A DNA stretch of 51,073 nucleotides from an uncultured Verrucomicrobiota bacterium (GTDB lineage: Bacteria; Verrucomicrobiota; Verrucomicrobiia; Chthoniobacterales; SZAS-18). The stretch covers positions 1 through 51,073 of the forward strand of contig CALMAQ010000225.1 in assembly GCA_937859745.1 (NCBI GenBank), written 5' to 3'. A program made the translations under genes and the position numbers. The notes below the pieces were generated by a model. It did no database searches. It was not told the origin of the DNA and saw only the letters and a list, made by a program, of their open reading frames with translations. Below, piece by piece: positions 43,236 through 51,073 of this stretch (positions are counted from its first letter, which is position 1; each line of letters starts with the position of its first letter).

Positions 43236-44252
43236 CTAGCGCGGACCGAGGAGGAAACGCAGGTAGAAGTAGAGGATCGGCGCGGTGAACAACAGGCTGT
43301 CGATCAGGTCAAGCACGCCGCCGATGCCCGGCAGCATGCGGCCGGAGTCCTTGACGCCTGTGCTGCGCTTGAGGATAGATTCCGCGAGGTCGCCCACGAC
43401 CGCCGCCACCCCCAGCAGCAAACCCAGCACGAGCAGGTCCATCCCATGCAGGAGTCCGAGCTTGACGGGCATCAGCGCGTGCGAGCCGAAGCTGGCCAGC
43501 AACGAGAAAGCCACCGCGCCGCCGAAGCCCTCCCAGGTTTTTCCCGGGCTGATGTGCGGCACCATCTTGTGCCGTCCGATGACGCTGCCGGTCAGGTAAG
43601 CGCCCATGTCGCTGAACTTCGACACCACGATGAAGTAGAACACGTAGTATTGGCCCAGCAGCCCGCCCTCCGGCGAGCGCGGCACGAGGTAGATGATCTT
43701 GGAGATGAAGTTGAACAGCCAGGGGACGTAGAGCAGGCCGAACAGCGTGAACGCCATCGTTTCTAGGGGCGGGATGTCGTTCTTGCCGTACGTGAAGAAC
43801 TGCCGCCCGGAGACGCCGAGCACGAACACGACGAGCATCACGGTCTCGAAGTCGTCGGCGCGGACCGGGCCCGGTTGGTGAACGACGAAGTAGAAGCTGC
43901 CGGTGAAGAAAATCCCCGCGCAAACCATGCCGAAGACCCGGAAGTTCGGCAGGCCCTTGTAGTCGAGCATCCCGTAGAACTCCCACAATCCCAGCAGTCC
44001 GAAGGCCGTCGTCAGCAGGAAGTATCCCAGCGGCACGCCGGCCACCAGCACGCCGAGCAACACCACCCAGAGCGCCACAGCGCTGATAAGGCGGCGCAGG
44101 AAGACGGTCCGCTTGCTCCGGGCGGCGACCACGCCCACCGGGGAAGCGGCTACCCCGCCGCCGGTCAGCGGGCGGTGGACGGCGGCGTTCGGATTGGCTT
44201 CTCCCCCGGTCATCGGCGCGGACACCTTCCCTAAAGCGTTCGGAGATGGCAA
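43236..44252 (-). CDS. cdsA: Phosphatidate cytidylyltransferase
   Basis: Multi-TM; VSKFSDMGAYLTGSVIGRHKMVPHISPGKTWEGFGGAVAF, GDLAESILKRSTGVKDSGRMLPGIGGVLDLIDSLLFTAP. Confidence 0.95.
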   Translation of the reverse strand: MPSPNALGKVSAPMTGGEANPNAAVHRPLTGGGVAASPVGVVAARSKRTVFLRRLISAVALWVVLLGVLVAGVPLGYFLLTTAFGLLGLWEFYGMLDYKGLPNFRVFGMVCAGIFFTGSFYFVVHQPGPVRADDFETVMLVVFVLGVSGRQFFTYGKNDIPPLETMAFTLFGLLYVPWLFNFISKIIYLVPRSPEGGLLGQYYVFYFIVVSKFSDMGAYLTGSVIGRHKMVPHISPGKTWEGFGGAVAFSLLASFGSHALMPVKLGLLHGMDLLVLGLLLGVAAVVGDLAESILKRSTGVKDSGRMLPGIGGVLDLIDSLLFTAPILYFYLRFLLGPR

Positions 44253-44313
44253 GCCCCGAAACGGCTCGCGACCCCGGAGCTAACCCTTCGCGCCAAGCCG
44301 TCTGGGCGCGCCT

Positions 44314-46059
44314 TCATAATTGCGTGGCAATCTTGCCGAAGGCTTTTTCCAGGTTTTCCGCCTGGCCGAGCACGGGACGGTAGCGTTCCTCCTGCACGTG
44401 GGAGAACACCTCCAGCGGCTGGTACACCTGCCCGAGTTTCTGGTAGAAAATGTCGATGGCCTGACGGATCAGATCCTCGATGGAACGCGAGAGTTCCTCC
44501 CGCTTGGCGGCCATCTGTTTGCGGTACGCATCCACCACCCGACCCGCCTTGCCCACCACCAGCCAGGCCCCGAGCAGCATCGTGGCCACGGCGGCGGTCC
44601 CGGTGATGTCGAACACGGCCACCGTGGCGATGTGCGCCGCCACCGCGGCCAACAGGCCGCCCGCCGCCACCGCCCCCCCGACCGGGACGCGCGCCCAGGC
44701 CGCTTGCTCGGCGAAAAGCTCGTGGAGCAGGGACTCGACCTTGTCGTCGGCCATGTTTTCGAGCATGGCCACGTCGATGCGCTCGAACAGCCTGCCGCGC
44801 TGTTCCGCGAAATCCGCCGTGCCCGGCCCGAACTGCTGGCGCGCTTCCGCGCCGAAGTTGGCCTGGAGTGAATCGTGGAGCACGGTCCACACGTTCTTCA
44901 GTTCGCTCTCCAGCAGGCCGAGGGCGTGTTCCATCTGCTTGGTAACCGCCGCGCGCAGGCTGGTTTCCAGGTCGCGCTGGAACTCGACCAGCCACTGGGT
45001 GTCGCGCCGGAAGACGAGCTGGATTGATGGCCACAGCTTGAGCTTGGCGCGGAGGGTTTGCTCGCCCTTTTCCTCGACACGCGCGTAGGCCGTGTCCACA
45101 CCTCGCAGAAAGCCCTGGATTTGCAGGTCGGTGCGCTGGCGCATGTTCGCCAGCATCGCGCCCAGGCGGCCCAACTGCTCGCGGTCGGCCGCGATGATGC
45201 GCTGGCTGTCGCGGGCCTTCTCGGCGAGTTCCTTGAGGATCACCTGTGCGGTCTGCGCGACGCTCTTGAGCTTGGAGCGGCGCGCTTCGGCGGTGCCAAC
45301 GGCCTCGTTGATGTAATTCTCAAGCGGCTCGAAGCGGCTTTCCTGCCAGAGCTTTTGCTTGTCCACGCCGCTGGTCTTGGACAGGAACGCCTTCTTGGCT
45401 GCCACCGGGAAGATCGGGAACGCCTGTCCGCAGCGCGTCATCGCGGTCTGGCGCAGGTGCTGGACGACGGCGTCCACCTCGGAGTCATCGCGCAGATCGA
45501 TCTGTTGGAGCACGAAAATGACATTCTTGAGCCAGCGTTTTTGCAGCAGGTCCAGGAACTGCCAGGCGCTCGCCCCCCAGGGGTTGACCACCGAGAAGAC
45601 GAAGACGATGAGGTCCGCCTGCGGGACGAATTGCTCCGTGATGGCCTGGTGGTCCGCGACGATGGTATTCGTGCCGGGCGTATCAACGATGTTGAAGTCC
45701 TTGAGGAAATTGACCGGCTGGTAACGCTCCACCAGGCTGGAGGAAACCGCCACGTCGTGCGCTTCCTCGCCGTACTTGAACACGTTGACGCGGTCCGTCG
45801 CGGGCAGCACGTCCACCCGGCAGAAATCCTTGCCGAAAAGGGCATTGAGGAGGGAACTCTTGCCCGCTTTGACCTCGCCGGCCACCACGAACAGAAATGG
45901 CTCCTTCAGGCCCGTTTGCAGGTTCTGGAGGGTCCGGAGGATGTCGGTCGAGGCGTGCGTCGCGTTGGCCAGCGTGCTCAACGCGAACAGGGCCGTGCCC
46001 AGCTCGGCGCGCAATTCGAGGTATTCGTTGGCGATCGGCGTCTTGTAATCGATGGCCAT
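44314..46059 (-). CDS. Bacterial dynamin-like GTPase
   Basis: FLFVVAGEVKAGKSSLLNALFG (P-loop), FNIVDTPGTNTIV (G3), VIFVLQQIDL, long helical region and C-terminal hydrophobic segment GGAVAAGGLLAAVAAHIATVAVFDITGTAAVATMLLGAWLVV. Confidence 0.85.
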   Translation of the reverse strand: MAIDYKTPIANEYLELRAELGTALFALSTLANATHASTDILRTLQNLQTGLKEPFLFVVAGEVKAGKSSLLNALFGKDFCRVDVLPATDRVNVFKYGEEAHDVAVSSSLVERYQPVNFLKDFNIVDTPGTNTIVADHQAITEQFVPQADLIVFVFSVVNPWGASAWQFLDLLQKRWLKNVIFVLQQIDLRDDSEVDAVVQHLRQTAMTRCGQAFPIFPVAAKKAFLSKTSGVDKQKLWQESRFEPLENYINEAVGTAEARRSKLKSVAQTAQVILKELAEKARDSQRIIAADREQLGRLGAMLANMRQRTDLQIQGFLRGVDTAYARVEEKGEQTLRAKLKLWPSIQLVFRRDTQWLVEFQRDLETSLRAAVTKQMEHALGLLESELKNVWTVLHDSLQANFGAEARQQFGPGTADFAEQRGRLFERIDVAMLENMADDKVESLLHELFAEQAAWARVPVGGAVAAGGLLAAVAAHIATVAVFDITGTAAVATMLLGAWLVVGKAGRVVDAYRKQMAAKREELSRSIEDLIRQAIDIFYQKLGQVYQPLEVFSHVQEERYRPVLGQAENLEKAFGKIATQL

Positions 46060-46061
46060 GG

Positions 46062-46892
46062 TCAGGTGGCCGAGCCGTTGATCTTCGTGGGCAGGCTCGG
46101 GTCCACGGTGGGCCGGGGCGTGGCGTCCGGGTTGGATTTGGCCCCGGCCGGCTTCTTCGCGGCGGGCCTCTCCAGTTCCGGCTTGTTCATGGCGATCAAC
46201 TCCGACACCGTGACAAACTTGAACCCCTTGGCCAGCAGGTTGTCGAGCGTGGAGGGCATGGCTTCCACCGTACCGGGGTGGATGTCGTGCGAGAGGATGA
46301 TGGAACCGCTGCGTGTACCTTCGAGGATGCGATGCTCGACCACCTGGGGGCCGGGGCGCTTCCAGTCGTCCGGGTCCACGTCCCAGAGGATGATCTGGTA
46401 GCCCAGTTCGTCGTGGATCATCTTCTTCTGCGCCGCGGTGACGCTGCCGTAGGGCGGGCGCATCAGGGTCGGTTTCTGCCCGATGGCGTCCGCGATGGCA
46501 TCGCGGGTGCGGTCGAGCTGCGAGCGCACCTCCTCGTCGCTCTTTTTGGCCAGATTTGGGTGATCCCAGCTATGGTTGCCAATTTCGTGCCCCTCGGCCA
46601 AGGCACGCCGGATGATCTCCGGATGGGCCTTGGCGTTCTCGCCGATCAGGAAAAAGGTGACGTGGATGTGGCGCTCCTTGAGCAGGTCCAACAGCTTTGG
46701 CGTCAGCGCGGCGCTGGGGCCGTCGTCGAAGGTCATGGCGATGTACGGCCCGTCCACGTGGCACTGGCTCCAGACGTACTTCGCGAGCGTCGGCGCGGAG
46801 GCCGGGGTGGGCGTCGGGCCTTGCGCCCGGAGGGTGAACGTGGTGGCGGCCACCAGGACGGCAGGGAACAACCAACGAAAGGCGGCGGTCAT
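46062..46892 (-). CDS. Polysaccharide deacetylase (NodB domain)
   Basis: YIAMTFDDGPSAALTPKLLDLL, EIGNHSWDHPNLAKKS, LMRPPYGSVTA, WDVDPDDWKRPG, ILSHDIHPGTVEAM. Confidence 0.94.
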   Translation of the reverse strand: MTAAFRWLFPAVLVAATTFTLRAQGPTPTPASAPTLAKYVWSQCHVDGPYIAMTFDDGPSAALTPKLLDLLKERHIHVTFFLIGENAKAHPEIIRRALAEGHEIGNHSWDHPNLAKKSDEEVRSQLDRTRDAIADAIGQKPTLMRPPYGSVTAAQKKMIHDELGYQIILWDVDPDDWKRPGPQVVEHRILEGTRSGSIILSHDIHPGTVEAMPSTLDNLLAKGFKFVTVSELIAMNKPELERPAAKKPAGAKSNPDATPRPTVDPSLPTKINGSAT

Positions 46893-47012
46893 GTCGGGCG
46901 GCAGGGGATGGATGGCGGAGGTTCGGCGCGGCGGGTGGATGCGCCTTTTTCTAGCACTTCGACGGCCTAAAGCAAGCCGCCGCCCCGGCGCGCTGGGGCC
47001 TCGGCGGCGCTT

Positions 47013-47891
47013 TCAGGCGGCGAACCGGCCCAGGATGGCGGCCAGCTTCTCCGTCGTCGCCACGGGCCAATCCCCGCGCGCCGTGATGATGGCCGTGTCG
47101 AGCACGCGGTGTTCGGGCCAGTCAGCCACCGTGGGCAGGCGCGGGACGACGGCGGCAATGATTTGCTTGGCGGTTTCGGCGTTCGCCAGCAGGTGGGCGA
47201 TCACCGTTTCGACCGTGACGGGTGCCTCGTCGGTCTTCCAGCAGTCGTAGTCGGTCACGAAGGCCACGGAAGCCATGGCGATCTCGGCTTCCCGGGCCAA
47301 CTTGGCCTCGGGCAGGTTGGTCATGCCGATCACGTCGAAGCCGAGCTGGCGGTTGGCGTTGGACTCGGCGCGGGTGGAAAAAGCCGGACCGTCCATGTTG
47401 ACGTAGGTGCCGCCGTTGTGGACCGGCAGGTCCAGTTCGCGCGCGGCCCATTCAACGATCGCGCGCAACGCGGTGCTCGTCGGGTCGGCGAAGCTGACGT
47501 GCGCGACGATCCCGGCACCAAAAAAGGTGTGTTCGCTCCGTCGGCTGGTCCGGTCGAAGAACTGGTCCGGCAGCACGAGGTGCCGCGGCGGGTATTTCTC
47601 CTGCAGGCTGCCGACCGCTCCGACGCTCAACAGCCAGCGCACCCCCAGGGATCGCAACGCGTAGATGTTCGCCCGGTGGTTGATCTCGGTAGGCAGCAGG
47701 CGGTGCCCCCGCGCGTGACGCGGCAAAAAGAAAACGTCGCGCCCTTCGATCTGGCCCGCGAAGATCACGTCGGAGGGCGGCCCGAACGGGGTCGTGACGC
47801 TCAGTTCGCGCATCCCCCTGAGCGCCTCCATCTGGTAAATGCCGCTGCCGCCGATGATACCCACGGCTGGGGGGATTAGGTCGTCTTTCAT
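47013..47891 (-). CDS. mtnP: S-methyl-5'-thioadenosine phosphorylase
   Basis: VGIIGGSGIYQMEAL, FLPRHARGHRLLPTEINHRANIYALRSLGVRWLLSVGAVGSL, YVNMDGPAFSTRAESN, DVIGMTNLPEAKLAREAEI. Confidence 0.95.
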   Translation of the reverse strand: MKDDLIPPAVGIIGGSGIYQMEALRGMRELSVTTPFGPPSDVIFAGQIEGRDVFFLPRHARGHRLLPTEINHRANIYALRSLGVRWLLSVGAVGSLQEKYPPRHLVLPDQFFDRTSRRSEHTFFGAGIVAHVSFADPTSTALRAIVEWAARELDLPVHNGGTYVNMDGPAFSTRAESNANRQLGFDVIGMTNLPEAKLAREAEIAMASVAFVTDYDCWKTDEAPVTVETVIAHLLANAETAKQIIAAVVPRLPTVADWPEHRVLDTAIITARGDWPVATTEKLAAILGRFAA

Positions 47892-48060
47892 GAGCAGGAA
47901 ATGGTCGGAGGATTGGGAGAGAGGTGGGCGGGGCGCGGCGGTTTGCGTCGAGCCGATGCGACTGTATACTCTTTCGCGGCGTAGCTGTCATTGGCCAGCC
48001 GCCTTTTTCCGCGCAACCCCTGCCGGTGCCGCCCGGGCTGTCATCACCTTGCTGCCCACG

Positions 48061-48678
48061 ATGGGATACTACCTTTTCGACCACGCCAAAGGCTCTTTCA
48101 CCCGAAGCGACGCGCATGCCGTACCGCCGTCCGATGAACGTCTTCGGTCGCTGTTGGAAGAAGGCACGCAAACGCAACGCCGGTACGCGCTACAGCAATT
48201 GATCGAGCGGCAGGCGGAGGGAGCGTTGATGGGTAGCCTCGCCTCGTCGAGCGCTGCGGTGACGCAACTGGCGATCCACGGCCTCTGGGAATGTTGGCTT
48301 GGCGAACAAGGGCCGGTGGCTCGTGCCCGGATCGACGCTGGTATCGTGGCGATGAACGAGGGCAGCCTCGCCGCCGCCGCCGCGATTTTCGCCGCTCTGA
48401 TAGCCGAATACCCTCACTGGGCCGAGCCGATCAACAAACAGGCGACTGTCCTCTATCTGCAGGGGTTGCCCGACCAGAGCATCACGCTCTGCCGCAGGGT
48501 CATCGGGATGAAGCCGGACCATTTCGGTGCCTGGAACGGTCTCGCGCTGTGCGCGATCCAGACGGAGAACTGGTCCCTTGCGATGGAGGCCGTCCAGCAA
48601 TCGTTGCGCCTGCAACCCCGCTCGGGGACCAACATCCAGTTGTTCAAACTGGTCGGGTCACGATTGCCTTCCGCCTGA
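48061..48678 (+). CDS. TPR-like hypothetical protein
   Basis: MGYYLFDHAKGSFTR...; AMNEGSLAAAAAIFAALIAEYPHWAEPINKQATVLYLQGLPDQSITLCRRVIGMKPDHFGAWNGLALC (tandem helical repeats). Confidence 0.75.
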   Translation: MGYYLFDHAKGSFTRSDAHAVPPSDERLRSLLEEGTQTQRRYALQQLIERQAEGALMGSLASSSAAVTQLAIHGLWECWLGEQGPVARARIDAGIVAMNEGSLAAAAAIFAALIAEYPHWAEPINKQATVLYLQGLPDQSITLCRRVIGMKPDHFGAWNGLALCAIQTENWSLAMEAVQQSLRLQPRSGTNIQLFKLVGSRLPSA

Positions 48679-48707
48679 GGGTGCCCCTGTACTGCCCTCC
48701 TCCGCCC

Positions 48708-49028
48708 ATGCAAGCTGAACCGTCCGGGATTCCCGACCTGACCGGTGATTGGATCGGACGCTACCCGGGCCATTTTGACGAGGTCGTCCAGATTTCCCGG
48801 CAGGGCAGCCACTTCGTCGCGCTCAAATTGACCGGCGACGAACACGTTCCGGCCGGAGAGATCACCTGGCGGGTGGACGCCAGCACGCTTTCGGGCGAGG
48901 GGCAGGTCGCGGAACGCGAGTTCCATCGACCCCGGTTCGTTCCGGGGCGGCTCGAAGTTCTGCGGCCCGACCTGATCGTTTTCCACTGGGAGGGCATCGG
49001 ATCGGTCGAGTTTCGGCGCGATGATTAG
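48708..49028 (+). CDS. Small hypothetical protein (106 aa) with a motif resembling the FBXO31/EXECUTER-type beta domain
   Basis: DLTGDWIGRYPGHFDEVVQISRQGSHFVALKLTGDEHVPAGEITWRVD; coding frame follows the TPR gene. Confidence 0.6.
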   Translation: MQAEPSGIPDLTGDWIGRYPGHFDEVVQISRQGSHFVALKLTGDEHVPAGEITWRVDASTLSGEGQVAEREFHRPRFVPGRLEVLRPDLIVFHWEGIGSVEFRRDD

Positions 49029-49133
49029 CCCCCTGCTGAGGCCCGGAACGCACATTGCTATCGGAGGGTGACTATGGTAGACTGGACCCAGCCCACGCGA
49101 ACGCCGTGCCGGGCACGTTTCTAAAGCTCTACC

Positions 49134-51073
49134 ATGGACTCCGACAATCGATCTCCCCGGGACAACAAAACCCCGCGCCCCGGTCCGGGCGGGGGCGACC
49201 CCAACTTCAACTGGCGATCACTCATCCTCATCGCCATCTTCTTCACGGTCATCGCCGGGTACTACCTCGCCCACAACGGTGCCGCCTCCGCGTCCGAGGA
49301 AATCACCAACCACAAGTTCCAGGAATACCTCACCGAAGGCCAGATTTTCCAGGATGAGAAGCACCCGCTGGAACTCGTCTTCGAGGAAGGCAGCAGCACC
49401 CAGACGCTTAATGGCTTCTACTCGCGCCTCAAACCGGTGAAGGTGGAGAGCGCTGCGCCCTTCCATACCACCGTCTCCCTCGACTACAGCCGCCATCTGG
49501 AAAGTCGGCTGGCTGCGGCGGGCCTGACGCTCAACATCCGCAACAAATCCAACGTCCTGGCGACAACCCTGCTCGGGTTCCTGCCGATCCTCATCTTCCT
49601 GCTCATCCTTTACTTCCTATTCCGGCAGCAGATCCGCATGGCGGGCAAAGGTGCGCTCAACTTCGGCAAGAGCAAGGCGCGCATGATGGCGCGGGACAAG
49701 AACAAGATCACGTTCAAGGATGTAGCTGGTGTGGACGAGGCTAAGGACGAGGTGCAGGAACTCGTCGAATTCCTCAAGGACCCCAAAAAATTCCAGAAGC
49801 TAGGCGGGCGCATCCCTAAGGGCGTGCTCATGATTGGCAGCCCCGGCACGGGCAAAACCCTGCTGGCGCGCGCCATTGCGGGGGAGGCCGACGTGCCGTT
49901 TTTCTCGATCAGTGGCTCGGACTTCGTTGAAATGTTCGTGGGTGTCGGCGCGAGCCGCGTGCGTGACATGTTCGAACAGGGCCGCAAGAGCGCCCCATGC
50001 CTGATCTTCATCGACGAGATCGACGCCGTTGGTCGCCACCGCGGCCACGGGGTCGGTGGCGGGCACGACGAGCGCGAGCAAACGCTCAACGCGCTCCTGG
50101 TCGAGATGGACGGCTTCGATGCTCAGGAAGGTATTATCATCATCGCCGCCACCAACCGACCCGACGTCCTGGATCCTGCCCTGCTGCGCCCCGGCCGCTT
50201 CGATCGACAGGTTAACGTGGCGCTACCCGACGTGAAAGGACGCGAGCAGATCCTCAAGGTCCACGCTAAGCGGGTCAAAATTGCCGAGGGAGTGGAGATG
50301 GACACGGTTGCTCGCGGGACACCCGGGTACTCCGGCGCGGAACTGGCGAACGTCATCAACGAGGCCGCCCTGCTGGCCGCGCGGCGCGGATTGAAGGCAA
50401 TCACGCTGGCCGAACTCGAGGAGGCCCGCGACAAGGTGCGCTGGGGCAAGGAGCGCCGTTCCCTTGCCCTGAGCGAAAAGGAAAAGGAAAACACCGCCTA
50501 TCACGAGGCCGGGCACGCGCTGCTCAACGTCGTCCTTCCCTACACGGACCCGTTGCACAAGGTGACGATCATTCCTCGCGGTCCCGCGCTGGGGGCAACC
50601 ATGTACCTGCCCGAACAGGACAAGTTCAGCCAGCGCAAACTCGAACTGCTCGACCAGTTGGTGGTCATTATGGGTGGTCGCGTGGCGGAGGAGATGGTCT
50701 TCGGCGACGTGACGAGCGGTGCCTCGGGCGACATCCGCATGGCGACGAGCCTGACCCGCTCCATGATCTGCCACTACGGGATGAGCGAGAAGCTCGGCAT
50801 GGTGAATTACGGCGAGAACGACGAACCGACGTTCTTGGGCCGCGACATGGGCCGACCCCGCGATTACAGCGAGGCCACGGCGCAAGAGATTGACAAAGAG
50901 GTCAAGCAACTCTGCGACACGGCGTACAACAAGGCGCGCAACATCATTACCGAACGCCGCAGCCAGCTCGACGCCATTGCTCGCGCCCTGCTGGAATACG
51001 AGACGCTCAACGGTGAGCAGGTCCGTGACCTGATCGAACTGGGCCGGATGCGCAACCCGCCTAAAACGAACCT
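49134..51073 (+). CDS. ftsH: ATP-dependent zinc metalloprotease FtsH (3' truncated by window end)
   Basis: Not in ORF track (no stop in window). [12 protein letters not shown]..., [93 protein letters not shown]. Confidence 0.98.
   Translation, partial: MDSDNRSPRDNKTPRPGPGGGDPNFNWRSLILIAIFFTVIAGYYLAHNGAASASEEITNHKFQEYLTEGQIFQDEKHPLELVFEEGSSTQTLNGFYSRLKPVKVESAAPFHTTVSLDYSRHLESRLAAAGLTLNIRNKSNVLATTLLGFLPILIFLLILYFLFRQQIRMAGKGALNFGKSKARMMARDKNKITFKDVAGVDEAKDEVQELVEFLKDPKKFQKLGGRIPKGVLMIGSPGTGKTLLARAIAGEADVPFFSISGSDFVEMFVGVGASRVRDMFEQGRKSAPCLIFIDEIDAVGRHRGHGVGGGHDEREQTLNALLVEMDGFDAQEGIIIIAATNRPDVLDPALLRPGRFDRQVNVALPDVKGREQILKVHAKRVKIAEGVEMDTVARGTPGYSGAELANVINEAALLAARRGLKAITLAELEEARDKVRWGKERRSLALSEKEKENTAYHEAGHALLNVVLPYTDPLHKVTIIPRGPALGATMYLPEQDKFSQRKLELLDQLVVIMGGRVAEEMVFGDVTSGASGDIRMATSLTRSMICHYGMSEKLGMVNYGENDEPTFLGRDMGRPRDYSEATAQEIDKEVKQLCDTAYNKARNIITERRSQLDAIARALLEYETLNGEQVRDLIELGRMRNPPKTN

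Noticed and set aside
45058-46401. 447-aa plus-strand ORF opposite the dynamin-like and deacetylase genes
   Set aside because: Spans two well-supported minus-strand genes; shadow ORF.

Overview
GC-rich bacterial chromosomal window, probably Verrucomicrobiota (inferred from gene content and family variants, not proven). It is mostly densely packed housekeeping and envelope genes on both strands. Recognisable blocks are: a type IV pilin-like gene, glgB, uvrB, a livKHMGF branched-chain amino-acid ABC operon, a uvrD/pcrA helicase, pheA, scpAB, a DUF255/YyaL protein, tRNA-Val(CAC), an aspartate aminotransferase, a tandem NDK-domain protein, pheS-rplT-rpmI, fabD, two SPFH proteins, parB, a phage-shock (Psp) locus, a cdsA-dxr-rseP-ispG cluster, a dynamin-like GTPase, mtnP/MTAP and a 3'-truncated ftsH that is missing from the ORF track. 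No CRISPR array, transposase, prophage or rRNA was seen. The most interesting region is about 34.5-38.4 kb. There a PspF-like sigma-54 activator is divergent from an undescribed 83-aa membrane ORF, followed by PspA, PspB-like and PspC proteins and an L,D-transpeptidase. A sequence with exact GG-N10-GC sigma-54 promoter spacing lies between them. Other notable items are a tandem NDK protein with a degenerate N-terminal half, a UvrB with a roughly 105-aa insertion, a GNAT gene with a readable single-base frameshift, a 51-nt interrupted palindrome, and C-tracts next to start codons. All calls come from reading the sequence and motifs by eye; no database search was run.
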